Assembly (NCBI RefSeq): GCF_000482545.1
Contig: NZ_KI519454.1
Location: 1,772,954-1,836,953, forward strand
DNA from: Arthrobacter sp. 35W
Lineage (GTDB): Bacteria > Actinomycetota > Actinomycetes > Actinomycetales > Micrococcaceae
Reading direction: 5' to 3'
DNA: 64,000 nt
The position numbers and the translations under genes were made by a program. Within the stretch, counting starts at the first letter, position 1, and every line of letters begins with the position of its first letter. The notes beneath the pieces are model-generated. The model was not told the DNA's origin and searched no databases. It worked only from the letters and a program-made list of their open reading frames with translations. This document shows positions 50,611 through 61,523 of this stretch, in pieces.

Positions 50611-51363
50611 TTATGCACGCTCCACGAGTTTGAGGGATTGGACGGTTCGTTCAAGATGCCACTGGAGGTAGCTGGCCACCAGGCCGGCCGCCTCATTGCG
50701 GTGGCGGGTTTCGGAGGCATCAGCCACGGGCCAGCCGCCGCTGAGCAGCGCGGCCAGCAGGGTCATGGTTTCCGGCGCGGGGGCCGGCGAGCCGGGCGGG
50801 CGGCAGTCATGGCAGACGGCGCCGCCAAGCGCTGCGGAAAAGGCACCGTGGGGGCCGGGCTCCCCGCAGCGGGCGCAGTCCGTGAAACTGGGCGCCCAAC
50901 CGGCGATCGAGAGCGACCGCAGCAGATAGGAATCCAAGATCAGCTGCGGGGCGTGGTCGCCGCGGGCCAGCGAGGCCAGGGCTCCAACGAGCAGCAGGTA
51001 CTGTGCCGTGGACGTTTCGCCGTCGATGTCCGTCAGCCGCTGGGCAGTTTCAGTCATGGCGGCCGCCACGGTGTACCGCCCGTAGTCGGCCACAATCTCG
51101 CGGCCATAGGAGCCCTTGGCCACAGCCTGGGTGACGATGTCCAGGCTGCGCCCGGAGACCAGTTGCAGATCCGCCACCATGAAGGGTTCCAGCCGGGCAC
51201 CGAATTTGCTGCTGGTGCGCCGCACGCCCTTGGCCACTGCACGGATCTGGCCGTGGTTGCGCGTCAACAGCGTGATGATGCGGTCTGCCTCGCCCAATTT
51301 GTGGGTGCGGAGCACGACGGCGTCATCACGGTAGGTGCGCGCGGCGAAGGAATTTCTGGACAC
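50611..51363 (-). CDS. recO: DNA repair protein RecO
   Basis: A 250-residue recombination mediator acting with RecF/RecR to load RecA on gaps. The N-terminal OB fold begins [23 protein letters not shown]. The zinc-binding Cys set is C-A-R-C (CARCGEPG) and C-H-D-C (VCHDC). Start is GTG at 51363. GAGAAT lies 6 nt before it and may be the -10 of a leaderless mRNA, though a GGAG element is also near. uppS follows. Confidence 0.92.
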   Translation of the reverse strand: MSRNSFAARTYRDDAVVLRTHKLGEADRIITLLTRNHGQIRAVAKGVRRTSSKFGARLEPFMVADLQLVSGRSLDIVTQAVAKGSYGREIVADYGRYTVAAAMTETAQRLTDIDGETSTAQYLLLVGALASLARGDHAPQLILDSYLLRSLSIAGWAPSFTDCARCGEPGPHGAFSAALGGAVCHDCRPPGSPAPAPETMTLLAALLSGGWPVADASETRHRNEAAGLVASYLQWHLERTVQSLKLVERA

Positions 51364-51441
51364 TGCTCCATTCTCCCACTGCTGTGCGACACACGGGCCG
51401 CCCCGCGCCGTTCCCCGCCGATTGAAGGCCCCGGGGATGCC

Positions 51442-51484
51442 AAAAGCCCCGGCGCCGCTCTTCAAAGAGCAGCACCGGGGCTTC
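51442..51484 (-). terminator. Terminator after leuA
   Basis: Read on the minus strand, GAAGCCCCGG pairs with CCGGGGCTTTT over a loop containing a second small stem (GCTCTT/AAGAGC), ending in TTTT, about 30 nt after the leuA stop. Confidence 0.85.
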
Positions 51485-51515
51485 GTTGGCCGGCCAGTGG
51501 GAGGGCGTGGGGATG

Positions 51516-53441
<1,926 letters not shown>

Positions 53442-53532
53442 GCATGGCGCGTAGGATGATGGTGAACCAGCTCACCCCGGCACCGGAGCCCGCAGCGGCA
53501 GGTGCCACGCAGCCTAAGGCGGACCACTACAG

Positions 53533-55491
53533 ATGTCTCTCTCTGGGATCAACCGTGACAACTTTGACCCGGCCGTCCGGCCGCAGGATGACCTTTACAA
53601 GCATGTGAACGGCGGCTGGCTGGCGGCCGAAACCATTCCCGACGACCGCGCCCTGACGGGATCCTTCGTCACCTTGCGCGATGCCTCCGAGGCCGCGGTG
53701 CGCACCATCATCGAGACGGCGGCGGCCCAGTCCGCCGGCCACGGAGCGGATTCCGTTGCGGCGAAAATCGGCAATCTCTTTGCCGCCTTCATGGACGAGA
53801 CGGCCATCGAGGCAGCCGGCGGCGCGCCGCTGGCGGATCGGATCGGCGCCATCTATGACACCGCCTCGGTAGCCGAACTCGTCATCCTGATGGGCCACCT
53901 GGACAAAGTCGGCAACGACGGTCTGTTTGGCGGCTACGTCAATAACGACGCCGGCAACCCGGAGCGCGCGCTGCTCCACCTCTACCAGAGCGGCCTGGGC
54001 CTGCCGGACGAGTCCTACTACCGCGAGGACAAGTTCGCCGAGATCCGCAATGCCTATGTCCCGCACATCGAGCGCATGCTCACGCTGGCCGGCGTGCCGG
54101 ATGCCGCTGCCGCCTCGGTGCGGATCATGGCACTGGAAACCGAGATCGCCGCCACGCACTGGGACAACGTCACCCTGCGCGATCCGCAGAAGACCTACAA
54201 CCTGCGCACCCGTGCCGAGGCCGAGGCTCTGCTCCCGGCCCTGGGACCGTGGCTGGATGCCATGGGCGTCACGGCGGAGCAGAGCGCCGAGCTGGTTGTT
54301 GCCACCCCGGACTTCTTCACCGGCCAGGGTGCATTGCTGGATGATTCGCGGCTGGCGGATTGGCAGAACTGGCTGGCCTGGCGGAGCATTTCCGCCGCAG
54401 CCCCGTACCTCTCCAGCGCCTTTGTGGACGCAAACTTTGCCTTCTATGGCACCACCATCTCCGGCACGCCGGCCAACCGCGAACGCTGGAAGCGCGGCGT
54501 CTCGCTGGTGGAGGGCTGCCTGGGCGAGGCCGTGGGCCAGCTCTACGTGGCCGAGCACTTCCCCGAGGGCCACAAGGCCCGCATGGAGGCGCTGGTCGCC
54601 AACCTCATCGAGGCCTACCGGCGCAGCATCGAGTCGCTGGAATGGATGAGCGAGGAGACGATCGCCGAGGCGCTGAAGAAGCTCCAGGCCTTCACCCCAA
54701 AGATCGGCTACCCAACCAAGTGGCGCGACTACACCACCCTGGCGGTCATCCCCGGCGATCTGCTGGGCAACATCGAGCGGAGCCACGGCTTTGAGCTGGC
54801 CCGCCAGATGGCCAAGATCGGCGCACCGATCGACCGTGACGAGTGGTTCATGACGCCGCAGACTGTCAACGCCTACTACAACCCCACCATGAATGAAGTG
54901 GTGTTCCCTGCCGCCATCCTGCAGCCGCCGTTCTTCGATGCCGAGGCCGACGACGCCGCCAACTATGGCGGGATCGGCGCCGTGATCGGCCATGAGATTG
55001 GCCACGGCTTCGATGACAAGGGCTCGCAGTTCGACGGCACAGGCACCCTGCGCAATTGGTGGACCGATGCGGACCGCACGGCCTTCGACGCGCTGACAGC
55101 CCGCCTGGTGGACCAGTACAACGTGCTGTCCCCGGATGCCGCACCCGGGCACACCGTCAACGGCGAGCTGACCCTGGGCGAGAACATCGGCGACCTGGGC
55201 GGACTGGCGATTGGCTACAAGGCCTACCAGATCAGCCTCGACGGCGCGGAGCCGGCGGTGATCGACGGGGCCACCGGCGCCGAGCGGTTCTTCTTCTCCT
55301 GGGCCGAGTGCTGGCGCACCAAGATCCGCACGGAGGAGGCCATCCGCCGTCTGGCGATCGACCCGCACTCCCCCGCGGAACTGCGCTGCAACGCCGTCGT
55401 GCGCAACCTGGACGCCTTCCACGACACCTTCGCCACCGCCCCCGGCGACGGCCTCTGGCTCGACCCCGAGGAGCGCGTCAGCATCTGGTAG
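53533..55491 (+). CDS. M13 family zinc metallopeptidase (neprilysin-like)
   Basis: A 652-residue endopeptidase. The N-terminal segment GINRDNFDPAVRPQDDLYKHVNGGWL starts the family. Zinc and catalytic residues lie in IGHEIGHGFDDKGSQFDG (HExxH) and LTLGENIGDLGGLAIGYKAY (third ligand Glu). The C-terminus CNAVVRNLDAFHDTF...VSIW ends with the typical Trp. The actinobacterial form lacks a signal peptide, so it is probably cytoplasmic and acts on peptides. Divergent from leuA. Confidence 0.95.
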   Translation: MSLSGINRDNFDPAVRPQDDLYKHVNGGWLAAETIPDDRALTGSFVTLRDASEAAVRTIIETAAAQSAGHGADSVAAKIGNLFAAFMDETAIEAAGGAPLADRIGAIYDTASVAELVILMGHLDKVGNDGLFGGYVNNDAGNPERALLHLYQSGLGLPDESYYREDKFAEIRNAYVPHIERMLTLAGVPDAAAASVRIMALETEIAATHWDNVTLRDPQKTYNLRTRAEAEALLPALGPWLDAMGVTAEQSAELVVATPDFFTGQGALLDDSRLADWQNWLAWRSISAAAPYLSSAFVDANFAFYGTTISGTPANRERWKRGVSLVEGCLGEAVGQLYVAEHFPEGHKARMEALVANLIEAYRRSIESLEWMSEETIAEALKKLQAFTPKIGYPTKWRDYTTLAVIPGDLLGNIERSHGFELARQMAKIGAPIDRDEWFMTPQTVNAYYNPTMNEVVFPAAILQPPFFDAEADDAANYGGIGAVIGHEIGHGFDDKGSQFDGTGTLRNWWTDADRTAFDALTARLVDQYNVLSPDAAPGHTVNGELTLGENIGDLGGLAIGYKAYQISLDGAEPAVIDGATGAERFFFSWAECWRTKIRTEEAIRRLAIDPHSPAELRCNAVVRNLDAFHDTFATAPGDGLWLDPEERVSIW

Positions 55492-55502
55492 GCCCCACCC
55501 GG

Positions 55503-55566
55503 TGGTTGAGCGGAGCCGAAACCCGGTGCGGCAATCATGTCCCCGGGTCTCGGCTTCGCTCGACCA
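55503..55566. repeat. REP-like inverted repeat (TGGTTGAGCG family)
   Basis: A 24-nt arm starting TGGTTGAGCGGAGCC and its complement ending GGCTTCGCTCGACCA match at 21 of 24 positions. The same family recurs at 63274-63336. It lies between the peptidase gene and the response-regulator gene. It can form a long hairpin and may end transcription. Confidence 0.7.
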
Positions 55567-55599
55567 GCGGGGCCACAGCTTCCGCCAATCCGGTGCACC

Positions 55600-55611
55600 T
55601 ATAGTGAAGCC
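55600..55611 (+). promoter_or_regulatory. -10 element of the leaderless response regulator gene
   Basis: TATAGT (55600-55605) is 6 nt before the ATG at 55612 and decides the start; the open frame extends 75 nt further upstream. Confidence 0.7.
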
Positions 55612-56358
55612 ATGACCGACGCGCCCCGGAATTCATTCACGGACCTTCCCCCGCTGGCCCACCCCGATGGAACGCCCATCCGGGCGCTGGTGGTCGACGA
55701 CGAGCCGAGCCTCACCGAACTCATCAGCATGGGTCTGCGGCTGGCGGGCTGGGACGTGGCCACGGCCGCCGACGGCGCCGAGGGCGTGCGCACCGCCCGT
55801 GCCTTCCGCCCGGACGTGCTGGTCCTGGATGTCATGATGCCCGGCATGGACGGCATCGAAGCCCTGGGCAAGATCAGGGAGTTCTCCCCCGGCGTGCCGG
55901 CGCTGTTCCTCACCGCCCGCGACGCCGTCCAGGACCGCATCGCCGGCCTGGCCTCGGGCGGCGACGACTACGTCACGAAACCATTCAGCGTCGAAGAGCT
56001 GCTGCTGCGCCTGCACCGCCTGGTGCAGCGCTCCGGCGTTGCCGCCATGGACAGTGCCGAGCTGGTGGTGGGCGATCTGGTGCTGAACCTCGACACCCGG
56101 GAAGTGACGCGCGGCGGGACGGACATCGACCTGACGGCGACCCAGTGGGAACTGCTGCGCTACCTGATGGAGAATGCCCGGCGGGTGGTAAGCCGGCCGC
56201 AGATCCTGGACCAGGTGTGGCACTACGATTTCAACGGCCAGGCCAACATCGTTGAGCTGTACATCTCGTACCTGCGCAAGAAGATCGACGTCGGACGGAC
56301 GCCCATGATCCACACCGTCCGGGGCGTGGGGTACGTGCTTAAGCCGGCCGATTCGTGA
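55612..56358 (+). CDS. OmpR/PhoB-family response regulator
   Basis: A 248-residue two-component regulator. The receiver domain (~24-140) has the acidic pair D29-D30, the phosphorylation site D73 in LVLDVMMPGMDG, the switch Thr in LFLTARD and the Lys in YVTKPFS. The C-terminal winged helix (~155-245) ends VWHYDFNGQANIVELYISYLRKKID and VRGVGYVLK. It resembles the TcrA/TrcR-type actinobacterial regulators. The stop overlaps the kinase start (GTGA). It probably controls itself and the following surface-polymer genes. Confidence 0.94.
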   Translation: MTDAPRNSFTDLPPLAHPDGTPIRALVVDDEPSLTELISMGLRLAGWDVATAADGAEGVRTARAFRPDVLVLDVMMPGMDGIEALGKIREFSPGVPALFLTARDAVQDRIAGLASGGDDYVTKPFSVEELLLRLHRLVQRSGVAAMDSAELVVGDLVLNLDTREVTRGGTDIDLTATQWELLRYLMENARRVVSRPQILDQVWHYDFNGQANIVELYISYLRKKIDVGRTPMIHTVRGVGYVLKPADS

Positions 56359-57830
56359 CGGCAGCCAAACGGCGCAGGGCCCACCGGCTGCGCACCAAAC
56401 TCATCGTGGCCATGCTGGCGCTGCTGGCCGCCATCTGCGCCAGCGTGGGGTTCGTTGGCCATCTGGCCATGAACGACTACCTCACCAAACAGATCGACGA
56501 CGGCCTGCACCAGGCCGCCTCCCGCGCGTTTGGGCCGCAGGGGCCGCCGAACGGCAGTGGGCCCTCCAACCCGGGCAGCCAGCCCAACCCCCTGGACACG
56601 CGCGGCCAACGCCCCGGAACCCTGAATGCACTCTTTTCCGGTGACGTCGCGAAGTCCTCCGCCGTCGTCCAAACGGACGGCAGCGCCGTCGCCCTTTCAG
56701 CCGAGGATCTGGCGAAGATCGCCCAGACCGCCCCCACGGGGCAGGCCACCGAGCTCACCCTCTCCAGCGGCACCTACCGGCTCTCCGCCTCCACGGCATC
56801 GACGCCCACCGGGGAAAAGCTGGTCACCGGCCTGTCCACGGCGGACCGGGACTCCACCCTGAACTCGCTGAATCTGGTCACCACCATCGTGTCCGTGGCA
56901 GGGCTGGCCATCATCGGCCTTGTTGGCACTGTCATCGTCAGGCGCTCTCTGCGTCCCCTGGATGAACTCTCCGATGTCGCCACCACTGTCGCAAGCCTTC
57001 CGCTGGAATCCGGCGAGGCAGCCATCGATGTGCGCATCCCGCCGCTTGCCGCCGAGCCGGGCACCGAGGTGGGCGAGGTGGGCGTGGCCTTCAACAACAT
57101 GCTCGACCATCTGACCCGATCGTTTGCCGCACGCCATGCCAGCGAGATGCAGGTGCGGCAATTTGTCGCCGATGCCAGCCATGAATTGCGCACGCCGCTG
57201 GCCTCCATCCGCGGCTACACCGAACTCATCCTGCTCAGCGAACGTCTGAGCCCGGCCGGAACAGTTGCCCTGCGCCGGGTGGACAGCGAGTCCAAGCGCA
57301 TGTCCGCCCTCGTGGAGGATTTGATGCTGCTGGCCCGGCTCGATGAAGGCCAGCGCGACGAACCCAGCGATGTGGACCTGTCCGATCTGCTCATGGAAAC
57401 GGTGCAGGACAGCAAGATCGCCGCCCAGGACCACCACTGGTCCCTGGAACTCCCCCAGGAACCTGTGCTGGTCAACGCGGTGGAAACCGAAGTCCGGCAG
57501 GTGCTGATCAATCTGCTCTCCAATGCCCACAAGCACACGGCACCCGGAACCCACATCCGGGTCAATCTGACGACGACGGCGGGCACGGCAACGCTGGACA
57601 TCGAGGACAGCGGGGAGGGCATCGCCGGGGAATTCCTGGACCAGGTGTTCCTGCGGTTCAGCCGGCAGGATGCCTCGCGGTCGGCGGTCCAGGGCAAAGG
57701 CACCAACAGTTCGGGCCTGGGGCTGGCGATCGTCAAGGCCCTGGTGGAGGCGAATAATGGCACCGTTGCGGTTGCCAGTTCCCCCGGAATGACACGATTC
57801 ACGGTGCGGCTGCCCACACTCCAGGGGTAG
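56355..57830 (+). CDS. Sensor histidine kinase
   Basis: A 491-residue membrane kinase. TM1 is at ~15-38 and TM2 at ~175-196, with an extracytoplasmic sensor region of about 135 residues between them that is rich in Pro, Gly and Asn near its start. A HAMP domain follows, then the H-box FVADASHELRTPLASIRGYTE with phospho-His276, and the ATPase domain with N-box NLLSNAHKHT, G1 DSGEGIAGEF and G2 GLGLAIVKALVEANNG. It starts with GTG inside the regulator stop. The signal is unknown, though an envelope cue fits the context. Confidence 0.94.
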   Translation: MTAAKRRRAHRLRTKLIVAMLALLAAICASVGFVGHLAMNDYLTKQIDDGLHQAASRAFGPQGPPNGSGPSNPGSQPNPLDTRGQRPGTLNALFSGDVAKSSAVVQTDGSAVALSAEDLAKIAQTAPTGQATELTLSSGTYRLSASTASTPTGEKLVTGLSTADRDSTLNSLNLVTTIVSVAGLAIIGLVGTVIVRRSLRPLDELSDVATTVASLPLESGEAAIDVRIPPLAAEPGTEVGEVGVAFNNMLDHLTRSFAARHASEMQVRQFVADASHELRTPLASIRGYTELILLSERLSPAGTVALRRVDSESKRMSALVEDLMLLARLDEGQRDEPSDVDLSDLLMETVQDSKIAAQDHHWSLELPQEPVLVNAVETEVRQVLINLLSNAHKHTAPGTHIRVNLTTTAGTATLDIEDSGEGIAGEFLDQVFLRFSRQDASRSAVQGKGTNSSGLGLAIVKALVEANNGTVAVASSPGMTRFTVRLPTLQG

Positions 57831-57911
57831 CCCCGGGGCCGCGGGACTCCTCACAGCTTCAGCACAAGCTCGACCTGCACGGGGCACAGAGCGGGTCTTT
57901 ACAAAAGAAGT

Positions 57912-58934
57912 ATGACTACTTCACACCCGCCCCTGAATGAAAAGCCCGCCAATCCCCCGCCCAGTGACAGTGCCGCCAAGAAGCCCACGCGCAGGGTGGT
58001 CCTCGGCGGAGCCCTGGCCATGGTGCTCTCGGCCGGCGGAGCAGCCGCCTGGGCCCTGGACCGCTTCGTGGTTGAGCACGTCGAAATCTCCGACGTCAGC
58101 GCCTACGAGGCCAGCCAGTCTGCCACCGCGGCCACAACCAGCACCGGAACCACGGAATCCACCGCCGCCACGGTTCCCACAGTTCTGACGGACACCGGCT
58201 TCAGTTCCGGGGACGCCAACATCGCCATCAGCACGGCAACCACCGGCAGCGGCTCGAATCTGGCCACCTACTTCGTCGCCGACGTGCAGCTGGCGGCAGG
58301 CACAGCACTGAGATCCGCCTTTGCCCAGGACAGCTTCGGGGAGAACATCACCGAAAACACCTCGGCCATCGCCGCGGACAATGGCGCCGTCTTCGCCATC
58401 AACGGCGACTACTACGGCTTCCGGGACACCGGCATCGTGGTCCGCAATGGGGTTGCCTACCGTGACAAGGGCGCCCGCGAGGGCCTGGCCTTCTACCGGG
58501 ACGGCACCGCCACGATGTACGACGAAACCACGACGTCGGCCGCCGAGCTCGTTGCCGACGGCGTCTGGAACACCCTCTCCTTCGGTCCATCGCTGATCGA
58601 GGGCGGCGCCGTCAAGGCCGGCATCGACAGTGTGGAGGTCGACACCAACATCGGCAACCACTCCATCCAGGGGCTCCAGCCGCGCACTGCGGTGGGCGTT
58701 CTGGGGACCAACCACCTGGTGTTCGTGGTGGTGGACGGCCGGTCCGAGGGGTACAGCGCGGGCGCCACCATGAGCGGTCTGGCGCAGATCATGCTGGATC
58801 TGGGCGCCACCACCGCCTACAACGTTGACGGCGGCGGATCCTCCACCATGTACTTCAACGGCGCCTTGGTCAACAACCCCCTCGGCAAGAACCAGGAACG
58901 CGGCACCTCCGACATCCTCTACGTGGCCGGGTAG
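57912..58934 (+). CDS. Phosphodiester glycosidase family (NAGPA-like) exported protein
   Basis: A 340-residue protein with an N-terminal signal anchor at ~27-48, preceded by TRR, a possible Tat-type signal. A low-complexity Thr/Ser/Ala linker (~65-95) leads to the catalytic domain with AINGDYYGFRDTGIVVRNG, RTAVGVLGTNHLVFVVVDGR and NVDGGGSSTMYFNG, the hallmarks of the family that removes GlcNAc-1-phosphodiester groups. Bacterial members occur in exopolysaccharide clusters and act outside the membrane on phosphodiester-linked sugars. It begins 81 nt after the kinase stop, with a polymer-assembly gene 7 nt downstream. Confidence 0.87.
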   Translation: MTTSHPPLNEKPANPPPSDSAAKKPTRRVVLGGALAMVLSAGGAAAWALDRFVVEHVEISDVSAYEASQSATAATTSTGTTESTAATVPTVLTDTGFSSGDANIAISTATTGSGSNLATYFVADVQLAAGTALRSAFAQDSFGENITENTSAIAADNGAVFAINGDYYGFRDTGIVVRNGVAYRDKGAREGLAFYRDGTATMYDETTTSAAELVADGVWNTLSFGPSLIEGGAVKAGIDSVEVDTNIGNHSIQGLQPRTAVGVLGTNHLVFVVVDGRSEGYSAGATMSGLAQIMLDLGATTAYNVDGGGSSTMYFNGALVNNPLGKNQERGTSDILYVAG

Positions 58935-58941
58935 GGCCGCC

Positions 58942-60039
58942 ATGATCATCCTGATCCCGGCATACGAACCCGACGAAAAGCTCCTTGACCTGGTTGCCGC
59001 CCTGGATGAAGCCGGCGGTGCCGTCCACGTCGTCGTCGTCAATGACGGCAGCGGACCCGGCTACGAACAGCTCTTCGCCCAGGCGCGGCTGCTGGGCGCC
59101 AGGGTGATCGGCTATCCCAACAACCACGGCAAGGGGCAGGCCCTCAAGACAGGCTTCGGCTACATAGCCGCGCATTTCCCCGGCCAGGACGTGGTCTGTG
59201 CGGACAGCGATGGCCAACATGGCGTCCCCGACATCCTTCGTGTGGCCGCGGCCGTGCGGTCGACCCAGGCCATGGTGCTGGGTGAACGCCGGTTCGACGG
59301 CGAGGTTCCGCTGCGCAGCAGGATCGGCAACGGCGCCACCAGACTCTTCTTCGGGCTGGCCACCGGGGCCCGGCTCCACGACACGCAGACCGGCCTGCGC
59401 GGCTACCCGGCCCGGCTGCTCCCCTGGCTGCAATCCATCCACGGGGACCGGTACGAGTATGAGCTCAACTTGCTGCTGGAGGCCCGGCAGCAGGGAATCC
59501 CGATGGAGAGCATCACCATTGCCACCATCTACCTCCAGCACAATGAGTCATCGCATTTCCGGCCGCTGCAGGATTCCCTGCGCATCTACGCACCCCTGGT
59601 GAAGTTCTCCCTGTCATCCCTAGGTGGATTCGCCGTGGACCTGGCGCTGTTCCTGGTGCTCAACGCCGCCACCGGATCCCTGCTGCTGGCGGTGGCCGGC
59701 GCCCGCGCCGTAAGCGCCGGGGTGAACTTTGCGATCAACCGCACCCTCGTGTTTCCGGAGGGAAGGACGACGCCGTTGGGACGCAGCGCTGTCCGGTACC
59801 TGGCCCTCGTGCTGCTCCTGATGGGAGCCAACTATTGCCTGCTCTTTGCCCTGACGGAGGCCGGACTGCCGGCACTTCCCGCCAAACTCCTCACCGAAAT
59901 TGGACTGTTCCTGGCCAGTTTCGCCCTGCAGAAGCGCTTCCTGTTCCGGCGGATCCGGCCGCCGGCGGCAGAAAAGCAGCACTCACAAGGCAGGCTGCCC
60001 GCTGGCACAGATTCGGCACAGACTCGCTTGGAAATCTAG
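58942..60039 (+). CDS. GT2 glycosyltransferase fused to GtrA-like membrane domain
   Basis: A 365-residue fusion. Residues ~1-215 are a GT-A fold transferase of the dolichyl-phosphate/undecaprenyl-phosphate sugar type (ILIPAYEPDEKLLDLVAAL, VVVNDGSG, NHGKGQALKTGF, CADSDGQHGVPDI with the metal-binding DxD-like DSDG). Residues ~220-345 are a four-helix GtrA domain (FSLSSLGGFAVDLALFLVLNAATG, NFAINRTLVFPEG), which flips or accepts the lipid-linked sugar. The fused form suggests synthesis and membrane transfer of an Und-P-sugar for decoration of a surface polymer. The ATG follows the previous stop by 7 nt. Confidence 0.9.
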   Translation: MIILIPAYEPDEKLLDLVAALDEAGGAVHVVVVNDGSGPGYEQLFAQARLLGARVIGYPNNHGKGQALKTGFGYIAAHFPGQDVVCADSDGQHGVPDILRVAAAVRSTQAMVLGERRFDGEVPLRSRIGNGATRLFFGLATGARLHDTQTGLRGYPARLLPWLQSIHGDRYEYELNLLLEARQQGIPMESITIATIYLQHNESSHFRPLQDSLRIYAPLVKFSLSSLGGFAVDLALFLVLNAATGSLLLAVAGARAVSAGVNFAINRTLVFPEGRTTPLGRSAVRYLALVLLLMGANYCLLFALTEAGLPALPAKLLTEIGLFLASFALQKRFLFRRIRPPAAEKQHSQGRLPAGTDSAQTRLEI

Positions 60040-60075
60040 ACATAGACGCTTTCCCAGACCCTATTGGAGACCTTC

Positions 60076-60720
60076 ATGAACACGCTCATCTTCCTGGCCG
60101 CAGACCTCGCGGCGATCTCGCTGCTCACCTTCGGTTTGTACCTGCGCCGGCACCGGCGCCGCGATCTGGTGGTGTCCTACCTCGGCATGAACGTCGGCGT
60201 GCTCGCCGTGGCGACGGCGCTCTCCGGTTCTGCGGCCGGCGTCGGACTTGGTTTGGGCCTGTTCGGCGTCCTGTCGATCATCCGCCTCCGCTCCACGGAG
60301 CTGGCCCAGCACGAGGTGGCGTACTACTTCTCTGCCCTTGCCCTGGGTCTCATCTCCGGCCTGGGCGTTGAACCGATGTGGGTGACGCTGTCGCTCATGG
60401 CCCTGATCCTGGCTGTCATGTTCGTTGGCGACCACCCCCGCGTGCTGCCGGCCTACCGCCACCAGACCGTCATCCTGGACCAGGCGATTGCCGACCCGGC
60501 GCTGTTGAAGGCGCGCCTTGAGGAGGTGCTCGGAGCCACCGTGCACACGGCCATCGTCCAGGAACTGGACCTGGTCAACGACAAGACCACTGTGGATGTC
60601 CGGTTCGAAACCAGGACCAAGGCACCCGTTCCGCCCGAGGCCCGCGGACCGCTGCACGAGCAGCTGGCCGCCCGGCTTCCCGGGGGCGAGGTCCGCTACG
60701 ACCACGTGGGCATCTCATGA
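60076..60720 (+). CDS. DUF4956 family membrane protein
   Basis: A 214-residue protein with four membrane helices in the first 125 residues (IFLAADLAAISLLTFGLYL, VSYLGMNVGVLAVATALSG, GLGLGLFGVLSIIRLRSTE, WVTLSLMALILAVMFVGD). A soluble C-terminal ferredoxin-like domain follows. The RLRSTELAQHEVAYYF segment is the family mark. DUF4956 proteins are usually encoded beside VTC polyphosphate polymerase domains, as here (ATGA overlap with the next gene). It is probably the membrane partner of that enzyme. GGAGA lies 6 nt before the ATG at 60076. Confidence 0.88.
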   Translation: MNTLIFLAADLAAISLLTFGLYLRRHRRRDLVVSYLGMNVGVLAVATALSGSAAGVGLGLGLFGVLSIIRLRSTELAQHEVAYYFSALALGLISGLGVEPMWVTLSLMALILAVMFVGDHPRVLPAYRHQTVILDQAIADPALLKARLEEVLGATVHTAIVQELDLVNDKTTVDVRFETRTKAPVPPEARGPLHEQLAARLPGGEVRYDHVGIS

Positions 60721-61523
60721 GCCCGCTCGGCCGGCACACGGCGCTCGGTCCGTGGCTGTCGCAGCTGCCGCCCCTCTCGCTGGAGGCGCTCAACGCTGCG
60801 GCGGCCCTGCAGACCCGGGTCGACAGGAAGTACCTCGTTCCGCTGGAGAAGCTCAGCGGAATCCTCGACAGCTTTGCCGGGGAGGTCCACATCCTTCAGG
60901 AGGCCGGCCTCCGGCTGTTTGCCTACGACTCGGTGTACTTCGACACCCCCGCCCTCGACAGCTACTTTCTGGCCGCCTTTGGCCGGCGGCGGCGCTACAA
61001 GATCCGCACCCGCAGCTATCTGGACAGCGGTGTGGCCTTCCTGGAGGTCAAGACGGAAGGCTCCCGGAGCGCGACAGTCAAGGAACGCATTCCCTACGAC
61101 CCGTCCGACAGATCCACCATCACGCCGGAAGGCGCCGAATACATCGCCCAAACGCTGCAGGCAACGGCCTTGCTGCCGCCGCCGGGTCCGCTGGCTCCGG
61201 TGCTGGAAACCAGCTACGGACGGACCACCCTGTACCTGCCCGGCTCGAACAGCCGGGCAACCGTCGACTTCAACGTCACCTGGACCACGCCCCGCGGCGA
61301 ACGCCTGGTCCTAGGCGACGCCGTCGTTCTCGAAACAAAATCCGGTTCAACGACCGGCCAGCTCGACAAGCACCTGTGGCGCCACGGCGTCAGGCCCTCC
61401 CGCATCTCCAAATTCGCCACCGGCATGGCAGCCCTGACGCCGGGACTGCCCGCCAACCGCTGGCACCAAACACTTATGCGCAGCATGCCCCGACCCTCTA
61501 CCACCCCAAGGACGACCTCATGA
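60717..61523 (+). CDS. VTC-domain protein, probable polyphosphate polymerase
   Basis: A 268-residue protein with the tunnel-shaped CYTH-like VTC domain. Basic residues expected to hold ATP and the growing chain are visible: RVDRKYLVPLEKL, FGRRRRYKIRTRSYL, FLEVKTEGSRSATVKERI and ETKSGSTTGQLDKHLWRHG. The metal-binding Glu residues lie in LEVKTE and VLETKSG. In yeast Vtc4 this domain makes polyphosphate from ATP and passes it through a membrane channel. No membrane helix is present, so the DUF4956 protein likely supplies it. It overlaps both neighbours by ATGA. Confidence 0.87.
   Translation: MSPLGRHTALGPWLSQLPPLSLEALNAAAALQTRVDRKYLVPLEKLSGILDSFAGEVHILQEAGLRLFAYDSVYFDTPALDSYFLAAFGRRRRYKIRTRSYLDSGVAFLEVKTEGSRSATVKERIPYDPSDRSTITPEGAEYIAQTLQATALLPPPGPLAPVLETSYGRTTLYLPGSNSRATVDFNVTWTTPRGERLVLGDAVVLETKSGSTTGQLDKHLWRHGVRPSRISKFATGMAALTPGLPANRWHQTLMRSMPRPSTTPRTTS

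Noticed and set aside
53527-55422. Minus-strand open frame of ~630 codons
   Set aside because: Antisense to the M13 peptidase gene, which has all family motifs.
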